A stretch of 64,000 nucleotides of DNA from assembly GCF_013155125.1 (NCBI RefSeq), contig NZ_CP053564.1, positions 1,061,501 through 1,125,500 on the forward strand, in the 5' to 3' direction. Shown here in pieces: positions 30,994 to 39,989 of the stretch (position 1 is the stretch's first letter; every line of letters begins with the position of its first letter). Made by a program: the position numbers and the translations under genes. The DNA comes from Pseudonocardia broussonetiae. Lineage in GTDB: Bacteria > Actinomycetota > Actinomycetes > Mycobacteriales > Pseudonocardiaceae. The notes under the pieces were generated by a model, which worked only from the letters and a program-made list of their open reading frames with translations, was not told the DNA's origin and searched no databases.

Positions 30994-32667
30994 ATGCCCG
31001 GTCCCAGCCTCGCCACCCGCCTCGGCGGCCTCGTCGCCGACGCCGCACTCGGGCTGCCGCTGCGCGCGAGCGCCTACGACGTGCAGCGCGACCTCGCCGT
31101 CCCCGTCGCCGAGGGGGTGACGCTGCTCGGGGACCTCTACCGGCCCTCGCGCGCCTCCGGCCCGCAGCCGGTGGTCCTGATCCGGCTGCCCTACGGCCGC
31201 GCGGGCCTGTTCGCGCACGCCTTCGTCACGCCGTTCGCCCGGCGCGGCCTGCAGGTCTTCGTGCAGTCCACGCGCGGGACGTTCGGCTCGGGCGGCCACT
31301 TCCGGCCCTTCACCGCCGAGCACGACGACGGCCTCGCCACCGTCGCGTGGCTGCGCGAGCAGCCCTGGTGCGACGGCCGCGTCGCGACCACCGGCGGCAG
31401 CTACTTCGGGCACACGCAGTGGGCCGTCGCCCCCTACGTCGATCCGCCGCTCGTGGCGGTCTCCCCGCACATCACGGCTTCGAAGATCACCCGGGCGTTC
31501 TACGAGAACGGCGCGCCGCTGCTGCACACGGCGCTGACCTGGTCGGCCCAGATCGGGCGCCAGGAGGTCGGCGGTGCGCTCGGGCCCCTGCCCGACCCGC
31601 GCGTCGAGGCCCGGGTCCGGCGGGCCATGCGCCGGCTGCCCCTGCAGGCCGCCGACACCACCGCGGTCGGCGCCCCGGTCGCGTTCTGGCGCGACTTCGT
31701 CACCCACGCCGAGCCCGCAGACCCGTTCTGGTCGGTCGCCGACCACGACGGCGCCGACTTCTCCCGGATGCCGCCGGTCAACATGGTCACCGGCTGGTGG
31801 GACCTGTTCGCGGCGGGCCAGCTCGACGACTTCCGCCGCCTGCGCGAGGCGGGCGTCGAGGCCCGGATCGTGGTCGGCCCGTGGCTGCACGGCGAGCCCG
31901 GCGAGCTCCGGGCGATCCTGCGCAGCGACGTCACGTGGCTCAGCCACCACCTGCTCGGCGGCCCGCCCCCCGCGGGCGCGCCCGTGCGCCTGTTCCTGCA
32001 GCAGGCCGACCGCTGGCTCGACCTCGACGCGTGGCCCCCGCCCGCGGCCCGGCCCGTGCGCCACCACCTGCGCGCCGGCGGCGGGCTCACCGAGGAGGCC
32101 GGGCCCGCCGACGCCGAGCCCAGCCGCTTCGTCCACGACCCGGCCGACCCGACCCCGACCGTCGGCGGGCCGACGCTCAAGCCCCCGGGCAAGCAGGCCG
32201 ACAACCGCGCCGTGGAGGCGCGCCCGGACGTGCTCGTGTTCACCGGGCCCGTCCTCACCGCCGACGTCGACGTCGTCGGCCCGGTGCGCGCGCGGGTGCA
32301 CGTCCGCCCCTCGCTCGAGCACGCCGACGTGTTCGTGCGCCTCTGCGACGTCGACGCCGAGGGCGTGTCGCGCAACGTCGTCGACGGCATCCGGCGCCTC
32401 GACCCGCGCACCGTCCCCGGGCCGGACGTCAGCGTCGGCGAGGACGGCGTGCTCGCGGTCGACGTCGAGCTGTTCCCGACGGCGTACCGGGTGCGGGCCG
32501 GGCACCGGCTGCGGGTGCAGGTCAGCGGCGGGGCGTTCCCGCGCTTCGCCCGCAACCCCGGCACCGGCGAGCCGCTGGGCACCGCGACGGCCGGGCAGCC
32601 GTGCCGGTTCGAGGTGCACCACGACGCGGCGCACCCCTCGCACGTGGAGATGCTCGTGCTGCCGTGA
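30994..32667 (+). CDS. CocE/NonD-family serine hydrolase
   Basis: This 557-residue protein has the X-Pro dipeptidyl-peptidase S15 / cocaine-esterase layout. The N-terminal alpha/beta hydrolase domain has GVTLLGDLYRPSRASGPQPV and the nucleophile elbow TTGGSYFGHTQW (S136). A helical cap follows, then the acid/His region MVTGWWDLFAAGQ and GPWLHGEPGE. A C-terminal jelly-roll PepX_C domain closes the protein (VFTGPVLTADVDVVGPVRARVHV, ELFPTAYRVRAGHRLRVQVS). Such enzymes cleave acyl esters or amides. No signal peptide is visible. A 14-bp duplication covers its stop codon. It is convergent with the acyl-CoA synthetase gene. Confidence 0.9.
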   Translation: MPGPSLATRLGGLVADAALGLPLRASAYDVQRDLAVPVAEGVTLLGDLYRPSRASGPQPVVLIRLPYGRAGLFAHAFVTPFARRGLQVFVQSTRGTFGSGGHFRPFTAEHDDGLATVAWLREQPWCDGRVATTGGSYFGHTQWAVAPYVDPPLVAVSPHITASKITRAFYENGAPLLHTALTWSAQIGRQEVGGALGPLPDPRVEARVRRAMRRLPLQAADTTAVGAPVAFWRDFVTHAEPADPFWSVADHDGADFSRMPPVNMVTGWWDLFAAGQLDDFRRLREAGVEARIVVGPWLHGEPGELRAILRSDVTWLSHHLLGGPPPAGAPVRLFLQQADRWLDLDAWPPPAARPVRHHLRAGGGLTEEAGPADAEPSRFVHDPADPTPTVGGPTLKPPGKQADNRAVEARPDVLVFTGPVLTADVDVVGPVRARVHVRPSLEHADVFVRLCDVDAEGVSRNVVDGIRRLDPRTVPGPDVSVGEDGVLAVDVELFPTAYRVRAGHRLRVQVSGGAFPRFARNPGTGEPLGTATAGQPCRFEVHHDAAHPSHVEMLVLP

Positions 32668-32683
32668 CGGTGCTGCCGTGACG
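32656..32683. repeat. 14-bp tandem duplication across a stop codon
   Basis: GTGCTGCCGTGACG occurs twice in tandem. The first copy carries the hydrolase stop (TGA 32665-32667), and the second lies between the two convergent genes. It resembles the stop-spanning repeat at 29106-29165 but has a different sequence. Confidence 0.9.
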
Positions 32684-32685
32684 GG

Positions 32686-34299
32686 CTACCGGGCGCGCTC
32701 CCCGCGCAGCAGGTAGCGCTGCACCTTGCCGCTCGGGGTCTTGGGCAGGGCGTCGACGAAGTGCACGCGCCGGGGGTAGGCGTGCGCGGCGTAGCGGGTC
32801 CGGACGAGCTGCTGCAGCTCGGTCGCGAGCTCGTCGTCGCCGGTGCGGCCGTTGAGCACGACGAACGCCTCGGCGACCTCGCCGCGCACCTCGTCCGGCA
32901 CGCCGACGACGGCGCTCTCGGCCACGTCGGGGTGCAGGGCGAGCACCGACTCGATGTCGAACGGCCCGATCCGGTAGCCGGCCATGAGGATCACGTCGTC
33001 GTCGCGGCCGGTGAAGTAGAGGTGGCCGTCGGCGTCCATCGAGCCGCTGTCGCCGGTCAGGTAGAAGGCGCGGTCGGCGGTGAACCGCTCGGCCGACTTC
33101 TCCGGCGCGCCGTCGTAGCCGGTGAACCACATCAGGCGGCTGGCCGGCACGTCGACGACGACCCGCCCGACCTCGCCGGTCGGCGCCGGCCCGTCGCCGT
33201 CCTGCTCCAGCACGGCGAGCACGAACCCGGGCATCGCCCGGCCCATCGACGACGGGCGGACCTCGGCGCGGACATCGGGGTGGTGGCCGTTGATCGCGAC
33301 CATGCCCAGCTCGGTCTGGCCGTAGTGGTCGAGCACGGCGACGCCCAGCGCGCCCTCGGCCCAGCGGACCACGTCCGGGGTGAGCGGCTCCCCCGCGCTC
33401 GACGCCGCCCGGAGCACGAGACCCTCGGGCGTCGGGAGGCCGGCGGTGCGCAGCGCCCGGAACACGGTCGGCGCGGCGGCGACGTTCGTGACGCGCTGCT
33501 CGTCGAGCACCCGCCAGAACACCGCCGGGGTGAAGTTCGACTCCAGCAGGACCGTGCGGCGCCCGGCCGCGAGCGGGGCGCAGAGCGCGTAGTAGAGCCC
33601 GTAGGCCCAGCCCGGGTCGGCGGCGTTCCAGTAGACGTCGTCGGCGCGGACGTCGAGCCCGAACTCCAGGTACGCCACGAACGACGCCAGGGCACGGGCC
33701 GGCACGACGACGCCCTTGGGCTTGCCGGTCGTGCCCGAGGTGTAGAGCTGCAGGAACGGGCCGTCCGGACCCTGGACCGCGGGCGGAGCGCCGGTCGGCT
33801 GCGCCGCCGCGAGGTCGTCGAAGGACAGGTCGCCCTCGCGCGCCCCCTCCCCGACGGTGACGATCCGCCAGGGCGCGTCGGCCGGGACGTCCGGGCCCGG
33901 ATCGAGCTTGGCGCGCTGCGAGCCGTGGCAGACGAGCACGGTCGCGCCGCTGGCCTCCAGCCGCAGGACGATCCCCTGCGCGGCGAAGGCGGTGAACAGC
34001 GGCACGTAGACCGCGCCGAGGCGCCACAGCGCGACCACGACGACCGGCAGCTCGACGCCCTTGGGCAGCAGCGCCGCCACGCGCGTCCCGGGGCCGACGC
34101 CGAGCTCCGCGAGCCCGGCCGCGACGGCCTCGGACCGGCGGCGCAGCTCGCCGTAGGTGAGGTCGACCGACCCGGCGTCGCCGACGACGGTCACCGCGAC
34201 GGCGTCGGGGTCGTGCCGGTCGCAGAGCAGGTGCGCCACGGACAGGTCCGCCGCCCCGTACTCCTCGATCAGCGTCTCGACCCGCTCGCTCGCGGTCAT
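32686..34299 (-). CDS. AMP-forming acyl-CoA synthetase (ANL superfamily)
   Basis: This 537-residue adenylate-forming ligase shows the P-loop-like LYTSGTTGKPKGV near residue 190, DHYGQTELGM near 325 (A5-type motif), FYLTGDSGSMDADGHLYFTGRDDDVI near 415 and the catalytic lysine in LPKTPSGKVQRYLLRGE near 525. WNAADPGWAYGLYYALCAPLAAG is typical of medium-chain and acetyl-CoA-synthetase-like members (PrpE/MACS type). It activates a carboxylic acid to its CoA thioester with ATP; the acid is unknown. It is convergent with the CocE-type hydrolase, whose products could in principle feed it, but that is a guess. No partner gene is in the same operon. Confidence 0.9.
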   Translation of the reverse strand: MTASERVETLIEEYGAADLSVAHLLCDRHDPDAVAVTVVGDAGSVDLTYGELRRRSEAVAAGLAELGVGPGTRVAALLPKGVELPVVVVALWRLGAVYVPLFTAFAAQGIVLRLEASGATVLVCHGSQRAKLDPGPDVPADAPWRIVTVGEGAREGDLSFDDLAAAQPTGAPPAVQGPDGPFLQLYTSGTTGKPKGVVVPARALASFVAYLEFGLDVRADDVYWNAADPGWAYGLYYALCAPLAAGRRTVLLESNFTPAVFWRVLDEQRVTNVAAAPTVFRALRTAGLPTPEGLVLRAASSAGEPLTPDVVRWAEGALGVAVLDHYGQTELGMVAINGHHPDVRAEVRPSSMGRAMPGFVLAVLEQDGDGPAPTGEVGRVVVDVPASRLMWFTGYDGAPEKSAERFTADRAFYLTGDSGSMDADGHLYFTGRDDDVILMAGYRIGPFDIESVLALHPDVAESAVVGVPDEVRGEVAEAFVVLNGRTGDDELATELQQLVRTRYAAHAYPRRVHFVDALPKTPSGKVQRYLLRGERAR

Positions 34300-34360
34300 G
34301 GACCCACCCCGTTCCCCGTCGTCGTCGGTGCTCGCGCGCCGCGACGCTACCGGGCGGGGC

Positions 34361-35014
34361 TCAGCGGGCGACGAGTCCCACGAGCGTGCCGTGGCCGACG
34401 ACGTGCCCCTCGGCGGCGGCGCGGAGCTCCTCGGCGCTCACGCCCTCCTCCAGCCCGAGCCGCTGGTCCAGCGCCAGCAGCCGGAAGATCATCCGGTGCG
34501 AGTCGCCCACCGGCGGTTCCGGTGCGCGCCAGCCGACCGCGCCGTCGTCGGCCCGGCCCGCGACCGCGCCGGCCGGCAGGTCCGCGGCCGACGGGATCCC
34601 CGACTCCGTCGACGGGATGCCCGCGGCCAGCCAGTGCACGGCGTCGCCGGCGTCGCGGTCCTCGCACAGGACGGCGAGCTCGACCGCGTCGTCGGGCACG
34701 TCGGTCCACTGGAGCGCCGGGCCGTCGCCCACCGACTCGGCGGGCACGAGCCCGTGGTCGACGAACGCGGTGCTGCGCAGGACGATCGAGCGCGGGTCCC
34801 CGTCGCCGCCGTCCGTGCCGGCGTCGGCGCCGCCGCGCGGGCCGGCGGCGCGGTCCGGGTCGCCGAGGGTCACCGGGGGGTTCTCGCGCTGGAGCTCGGC
34901 GTTGGCCGCGGCGTCCGCCTTGCCGTCGTTGGTGTGCTGCGTCCCGTCCTGGTCGTACTGCGCGCGGAGCCTGGTCCGCTGCACGTCGTAGGCGTGGCTG
35001 CCCGGGTTCGGCAT
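34361..35014 (-). CDS. YbhB/YbcL (PEBP) family protein
   Basis: This 217-residue phosphatidylethanolamine-binding-like protein carries VGDGPALQWTDVPDDAVELAVLCEDRDAGDAVHWLAAGIPSTESGIP, the PEBP core with the DPD-like DRDAG and the HW motif, and later GWRAPEPPVGDSHRMIFRLLALDQRLGLEEGVSAEEL. In bacteria the family's function is unclear (kinase-inhibitor-like or ligand-binding). The N-terminal 55 residues (VQRTRLRAQYDQDGTQHTND) are polar and low-complexity, seen in actinobacterial members. No signal peptide. It lies between the acyl-CoA synthetase and the TetR gene on the same strand, with gaps of 61 and 70 bases, so probably monocistronic. Confidence 0.88.
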   Translation of the reverse strand: MPNPGSHAYDVQRTRLRAQYDQDGTQHTNDGKADAAANAELQRENPPVTLGDPDRAAGPRGGADAGTDGGDGDPRSIVLRSTAFVDHGLVPAESVGDGPALQWTDVPDDAVELAVLCEDRDAGDAVHWLAAGIPSTESGIPSAADLPAGAVAGRADDGAVGWRAPEPPVGDSHRMIFRLLALDQRLGLEEGVSAEELRAAAEGHVVGHGTLVGLVAR

Positions 35015-35084
35015 GGTTCCTCCTCACGTCGGGGGCCCGGGATACCCGGCCGGCGCGGGCCCACGCCCACCCGCGGCCGGGTCC

Positions 35085-35678
35085 TCAGGCCGGCGGGGGC
35101 TGCAGCCCGGCCAGCCAGACGTCGGTCAGGCCGTCGAGGACGTTCTCGCGCGTGAAGTCGCCGTGCTCCCCGTCGACCGGCATCTCGAAGGCCAGGACGC
35201 CGCGGAACTGGTTGGTCAGCAGCGCGATCCGCGTGCGCGCCTCGTGCCGGCGGGCCTGCGGCCAGCGCTCCAGCCAGCGCGGCATGCGCTCGACGAAGGA
35301 GTCCACCGAGCGGTAGGACTCCGGCCCGCCGAACGCGTCGGCCGCCGTGAGCACCGCGCGGTTGTCGACCATCCACTGCAGGGCGCGCGCCATCCAGTCG
35401 CGCATCGCCGCGCGCGAGCCCGTCGCGAGGACCCCGTCGAGCTCGGCGTAGAACGCGCGGGTCTCCACGAGCAGGCGATCGCCGAGCTCGGCCACGACGT
35501 CGGACTTCGTGCGGAAGTGCAGGTAGAACGTGGCCCGGCTGGCCCCGGCGGCGCCGACGATGTCGTCGACGGTGGCGGCGGGGTAGCCCTTGCGGTCGAA
35601 GACCTCGGCGCCCGCGCGCAGCAGCCGTTCACGGGTGTAGGCGCGCTGCTGCACGCGCAGCGGTGCCGGCTGCGTCAT
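35085..35678 (-). CDS. TetR-family transcriptional regulator
   Basis: This 197-residue regulator has the N-terminal helix-turn-helix RERLLRAGAEVFDRKGYPAATVDDIVGAAGASRATFYLHFRTKSDVV, with recognition helix SRATFYLHF, and an all-helical effector domain behind it. It is divergent from the frameshifted Baeyer-Villiger monooxygenase at 35783. In the 104-base gap a perfect 15-bp palindrome occupies the spacer of a good -35/-10 promoter, so this TetR very likely represses the monooxygenase and perhaps itself. The ligand is likely a ketone or related substrate, by context only. Confidence 0.92.
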   Translation of the reverse strand: MTQPAPLRVQQRAYTRERLLRAGAEVFDRKGYPAATVDDIVGAAGASRATFYLHFRTKSDVVAELGDRLLVETRAFYAELDGVLATGSRAAMRDWMARALQWMVDNRAVLTAADAFGGPESYRSVDSFVERMPRWLERWPQARRHEARTRIALLTNQFRGVLAFEMPVDGEHGDFTRENVLDGLTDVWLAGLQPPPA

Positions 35679-35720
35679 CGGCGGATCCTAGCCGCGCCAC
35701 GAGCGCGAACCGCTCGCCCA

Positions 35721-35749
35721 TTGACTGGACACAGTGTCCATCTTAGCGT
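35721..35749 (+). promoter_or_regulatory. promoter with TetR-type operator in its spacer
   Basis: -35 TTGACT (35721-35726), 17-base spacer, -10 TAGCGT (35744-35749). TGGACACAGTGTCCA (35726-35740) is a perfect 7+1+7 palindrome between the two boxes. It drives the monooxygenase at 35783, and repressor binding here would exclude RNA polymerase. Confidence 0.65.
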
Positions 35750-35782
35750 CGTGCGTCACACCCCTCGACGTTCGGAGCAGCC

Positions 35783-37485
35783 GTGAACGACCACCCCACC
35801 CCGGTCCCCGAGGAGGTCGACGTCGCCGTCGTCGGCGCCGGGTTCGCCGGCCTCTACGCCCTGCACCTGATGCGGCAGCAGGGCCGGAGCTGCCACGTCT
35901 TCGAGGCGGCGGGCGACGTCGGCGGCACCTGGTACTGGAACCGCTACCCCGGGGCGCGGTGCGACGTGGAGAGCGTCGACTACTGCTACTCGTTCTCCGA
36001 GGAGATCCACCGCGAGTGGGCGTGGAGCGAGCGGTTCGCGACGCAGCCCGAGATCCTGCGCTACGCCGAGTTCGTCGCCGACCGGCTCGACCTGCGCCGC
36101 GACATCTCCTTCGGCGCGCAGGTCAGCTCGGTCGAGTGGGACGAGGGGTCGTCCACCTGGACCCTGGCCACCCGGGACGGCCGCGGCACGCGCGCCCGGT
36201 TCGTCGTCGCCGCGGTCGGGCTGCTCTCGGCGTCGAACACCCCGGCGATCCCCGGCCTCGACCGCTTCGCCGGGCGCGTCCTGCACACCGGCCACTGGCC
36301 GCACGAGGGCGTCGACTTCTCCGGGCGGCGGGTGGCCGTCGTCGGCACCGGGTCGTCGGGCGTGCAGGTGATCCCCGAGATCGCGGCGGCCGCGGCGCGC
36401 ACCACGGTGTTCCAGCGCACCGCCAACTTCGTCATGCCGGCGCGCAACCGCCCGCTGACCGCGCGGGAGGTCTTCCACGCGCAGGGCGACCGCGAGTTCA
36501 TCCGGCAGCAGGCCGAGGTGTCGGTCGCGGGCTACTACACCGCGGGCACGGGCCGCTCGGCCCTGGAGGACACCCCCGAGCAGCGGGCGGCGGAGCTCGG
36601 GCGGCGCTGGGAGATCGGCGGCACCGAGTTCGTCGGCACCTACGCCGACGTGGCCACCTCGCGCGAGGCCAACGCGATCGTGTCCGAGTTCGTCCGCGAG
36701 CGGATCCGGGAGACGGTGCGCGACCCGCAGGTCGCCGCCCGGCTCGAGCCGCACGACCACCCGATCTCGTCGAAGCGGCCGACCGTCGGCACCGGCTACT
36801 ACGAGACGTTCAACCGCGAGACCGTCGAGCTCGTCGACGTCCGCGCGGAGCCGATCGTCGAGATCACCGAGCACGGCGTCCGCACCGCGACCGGCGAGTA
36901 CCCGGCCGACGACCTGGTGATGGCCACCGGCTACGACGCCATGACCGGCCGCTGACCCGCATGGGCATCCGGGGCCGCGAGGGCCTCGCCCTCGCCGACG
37001 CCTGGGCCGACGGGCCGCGCAGCTACCTGGGCCTGGCCACGGCCGGGTTCCCCAACCTGTTCACCGTCACCGGCCCGCTCAGCGCCACCGCCCTCACCAA
37101 CGTCATGCGCTCCATCGAGCACCACGTGGAGTGGATCGCCGCCTGCCTGGAGCACCTGCGCCGCGAGGGCGTCACGACGATCGAGGCCGATCCCGCCGCC
37201 CAGGAGCAGTGGGACCAGCAGGTCGCGCACGTCGGCAGCTACACCTTCTACCCCGAGGTCGCGTCCTGGTACACGGGCGGCAACATCGAGGGCAAGGCGC
37301 GCAAGCTGATGATGTGGGTCGGCGGCCTGAACACCTACAAGCAGGTCTGCGCGTTCGTCGTCGACGGCGGCTACATCGGCTTCCGGCTCGACGACCGCGA
37401 GCCGGCGCAGCCCCCCGAGGCCGTCGCGGACGTGGTGCCCGCGCCGGCCCCGGAGGACCTCACCGCCGCAGCGGCGACGCCCTGA
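35783..37485 (+). pseudogene. Baeyer-Villiger monooxygenase (CHMO type), interrupted by a one-base frameshift
   Basis: Two adjacent frames make one cyclohexanone-monooxygenase-like protein. The first (35783-36955) has FAD motif GAGFAGLYALHLMRQQG, the fingerprint FAGRVLHTGHWPHEG, NADPH motif GTGSSGVQVIP and MATGYDAMTG, then stops. The second, one frame away, continues with PLTRMGIRGREGLALADAW, GFPNLFTVTGPLSATAL and the C-terminal helices. One extra base in the run GGCCGCTG near 36948-36953 would restore PLTRMGIRG after MTG, exactly the family consensus. So a single base has been lost, or the base call is wrong. If real, the protein is cut at residue 390 without its C-terminal domain. The full length of about 567 residues fits the family. 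Confidence 0.85.
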
Positions 37486-37500
37486 CCGTCCCCCTCGTGG

Positions 37501-38316
37501 TCAGTGCGCGGGCGCGAGCTCCCCGAGGAACGCGGTGAGGATCCTCGCCAGGTCCTCGGGGCGCTCGATGTGCAGGCCGTGGCTCGATCCCGGCCCGGTG
37601 ACGAGCTCGTAGCGCGCACCCGGGATGGCGTCCGCGACCTTCTTGGCCTGCCACGGCGGGGTGAGCAGGTCCTGCTCCCCCACGACGACGAGCGTCGGGG
37701 CCGTGATGGCGCCGAGCCGGTCGATCGTGTCGTGGGCGAGGTCGGCGTCCCACTGCTCGACGGTGACCTGCATCTGCTCCTCGTTCTGCGGGAACGCGGG
37801 CAGCATCGGCTCCAGCATCGCGCCGAAGTCCGGGTGGTCGAGCAGCTGCGGCGAGAAGGCGATGCCGGCCGTGGCCAGCGCCGACTCCATGTCCCGGTGC
37901 ACATAGGGCAGGCGCAGCGCGGTGAGCACCGAGCGCTGGAACCCGTCGGCGCGGCCCCACGTCGCGTACATCAGGGCGGACGCGACCTGGTCCGGGTGGG
38001 CCAGCGCGAGCTCCTGCACCACCGCCGACCCGAGCGACCACCCGAGCACGTGCGCCCGGGGGATCTCGAGCGCCTCCAGCAGGGCGGAGGCGTCCTCGGC
38101 CAGCGAGGCGACGGTGATCTCACCGGTGCCGCGGTCGCTGCCGCCGAGGCCGCGGTTGTCGAAGGCGATGACCTGGTGGGTCTGTGCGAGGCGGGACGAC
38201 AGCTCGCCCCACAGCGCGATGGCGCCGGACGTGCCCATCACCAGCAGCAGCGGCTCGCCGCTGCCGGTGATCTCGTAGTTCAGGGTGACTCCGGTGCGGA
38301 CGGGGATCTGTGGCAC
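37501..38316 (-). CDS. alpha/beta-hydrolase beside Baeyer-Villiger monooxygenases
   Basis: This 271-residue alpha/beta hydrolase shows PLLLVMGTSGAIALWGEL near residue 24, FDNRGLGGSDRGTGE near 54, nucleophile elbow GWSLGSAVVQ near 92, acid strand LVVVGEQDLLTPP near 212 and His in SSHGLHIERPED near 246. FDNRGxGxSD is typical of esterases and C-C or lactone hydrolases. It is 27 bases after the start of, and co-directional with, the monooxygenase at 38344, so they form an operon. The inferred role is cleavage of the ester or lactone made by Baeyer-Villiger oxidation of a ketone. The ring size or chain length of the substrate is not known. Confidence 0.88.
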   Translation of the reverse strand: MPQIPVRTGVTLNYEITGSGEPLLLVMGTSGAIALWGELSSRLAQTHQVIAFDNRGLGGSDRGTGEITVASLAEDASALLEALEIPRAHVLGWSLGSAVVQELALAHPDQVASALMYATWGRADGFQRSVLTALRLPYVHRDMESALATAGIAFSPQLLDHPDFGAMLEPMLPAFPQNEEQMQVTVEQWDADLAHDTIDRLGAITAPTLVVVGEQDLLTPPWQAKKVADAIPGARYELVTGPGSSHGLHIERPEDLARILTAFLGELAPAH

Positions 38317-38343
38317 GGGTACTCCTCGGTGCGGGGGGTGGGG

Positions 38344-39846
38344 TCAGCGGTACTGGAGGCCGTCGTCGATGTCGGCCTCGGGGAGCGAGACGCGCTCGTG
38401 GTCGTGCTCGTGCATGTGGGTCCACGGGTCGCGGTCGCTCTGCTTGAACATGCGGTCCTGGGAGCGCAGGACGTACCCGGGGTTGAAGTTGTCCGGGTCG
38501 CTCCAGGGCAGCAGCGGCAGGCCCTCGTCCTCGGGACGCAGCGTCGGGACGACGGTGGACGCACCGCGCTTGGCCATGCGCTCGAAGATCCGGCCGACGA
38601 CGTCGTTGACCAGGTCGACGCGCAGCGTCCAGCTGTGCCGGAAGTAGCCGAAGGCGTACGCCATGTTCGGGACGCCGCTGATCATGATCCCGCGCCAGGT
38701 GACGCGCTGCGAGAAGTCCACGGGCTGGCCGTCGAGGCGGAACGGGATGTCGCCGAACACCGAGAGGTTGAACCCGGTCGCGGTGACGACGATGTCGGCC
38801 TCGAGCACCTCGCCCGAGGAGACCTGCACGCCCTTCTCGGTGAACTCGGTGATCGTGTCGGTGACGACGGCCGCCTTGCCCTCGCGCATCGCGGCGAACA
38901 GGTCGCCGTCCGGCACGAACGCGATCCGCTGCTGCCAGGGCCGGTAGCTCGGGGTGAAGTGCTTCTCGATGTCGGTGCCCTCGGGCAGCAGCGGCCGGAT
39001 GGACTCGACGAGGAACGCGTGCAGCTGGTCGGGGTCCTCGAGGCCCGTCGTGGCCAGCCAGTCGAGCTGCTGGACGTACTGGCGGCGGAGGATCTCGTGC
39101 GTCCAGTCCGGCGGCAGGTCCAGCGGGGCCAGCATCGTCGCGAGCTCGTGCACCGACGGGGCGGGGAACCAGTACGACGGCGAGCGCTGCAGCATCGTCA
39201 CGTGCTCGGCGGTCTGGGCCAGTGCGGGCACCACGGTGGCGGCGGTCGAGCCGGAGCCGATGACCACGACCTTCTTGCCCGCGTGGTCCAGGTCGGCCGG
39301 CCAGGCCTGCGGGTGCACGATCGTGCCCTCGAACCGCTCGGTGCCCGGCCACTCGGGCGTGTACGGCTCGTCGTGGTTGTAGTAGCCCTGGCACATCCAC
39401 AGGAACGACGCGGTGAGCTCGAGCTCCTCGCCGGTGTCGGTGCGCAGGACCCGGGCGGTCCACCGGGCCTCCTCCGACGACCAGTCCAGCGACGTCACCT
39501 TGTGGTGGTAGCGGATCCGGTCCGCGAGCTCGTCCTCCTCGATGACCTCGTCGAGGTACTCGAGGATCGCGTCACCCGCGGCGATCGACGCCCCGCGCCA
39601 CGGCTTGTGGCGGTAGCCGTAGGTGAAGAGGTCGCTGTCGGAGCGGGCGCCCGGGAAGCGGTGCGTCCACCAGGTCCCACCGCGGGCGTCCTGGGCCTCG
39701 AGCATCACAAAGGACCGCTCGGGGAACTCCGTCCGCAGCCGGTGGGCGGCCCCGATGCCGGACACCCCCGCTCCGACGATCAGGACGTCGACGTGCTCGG
39801 TCCCACTGGTGCTCTGCGCCTGGTCGGCCGTTGCGGCACGGGTCAT
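38344..39846 (-). CDS. flavin-dependent Baeyer-Villiger-type monooxygenase
   Basis: This 500-residue class B flavoprotein starts at ATG 39846 (MTRAATADQAQSTSG) with AGGGGGAA upstream. It shows FAD motif VLIVGAGVSGIGAAHRL with GGTWW.HRFPGARSDSD, the FxGxxxHPxxWP-type segment FEGTIVHPQAWPADL, NADPH motif VVVIGSGSTAATVVPAL and late VVTATGFNLSVFGDIPF. These match the EthA-like branch of Baeyer-Villiger monooxygenases (GVPNMAYAFGYFRHSWTLRVDL is characteristic), which oxidise linear or aromatic ketones and thioamides. It is the first gene of an operon with the hydrolase and is divergent from an AcoR-like activator, the likely regulator. Confidence 0.92.
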   Translation of the reverse strand: MTRAATADQAQSTSGTEHVDVLIVGAGVSGIGAAHRLRTEFPERSFVMLEAQDARGGTWWTHRFPGARSDSDLFTYGYRHKPWRGASIAAGDAILEYLDEVIEEDELADRIRYHHKVTSLDWSSEEARWTARVLRTDTGEELELTASFLWMCQGYYNHDEPYTPEWPGTERFEGTIVHPQAWPADLDHAGKKVVVIGSGSTAATVVPALAQTAEHVTMLQRSPSYWFPAPSVHELATMLAPLDLPPDWTHEILRRQYVQQLDWLATTGLEDPDQLHAFLVESIRPLLPEGTDIEKHFTPSYRPWQQRIAFVPDGDLFAAMREGKAAVVTDTITEFTEKGVQVSSGEVLEADIVVTATGFNLSVFGDIPFRLDGQPVDFSQRVTWRGIMISGVPNMAYAFGYFRHSWTLRVDLVNDVVGRIFERMAKRGASTVVPTLRPEDEGLPLLPWSDPDNFNPGYVLRSQDRMFKQSDRDPWTHMHEHDHERVSLPEADIDDGLQYR

Positions 39847-39915
39847 ATCCGGGTTCCCCCTGAGTCGACGATGACGGGATGACCCGACGGTAGGACCTGC
39901 CTTCGCGACCCCCGT

Positions 39916-39930
39916 GTCCGAACTTCGGAC
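39916..39930. promoter_or_regulatory. perfect palindrome between the monooxygenase and the AcoR-like regulator
   Basis: GTCCGAACTTCGGAC is a perfect 7+1+7 inverted repeat in the 143-base divergent region. It is a candidate binding site for the AcoR/MimR-like protein encoded at 39990-41726. A TTGACC box follows at 39941, but no clear -10 was found at the right spacing. Confidence 0.5.
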
Positions 39931-39989
39931 GGTTCCGCCCTTGACCTGTGACGCATAGTGTGACGAGGGCGACAAGGAGGTACGCGGGA

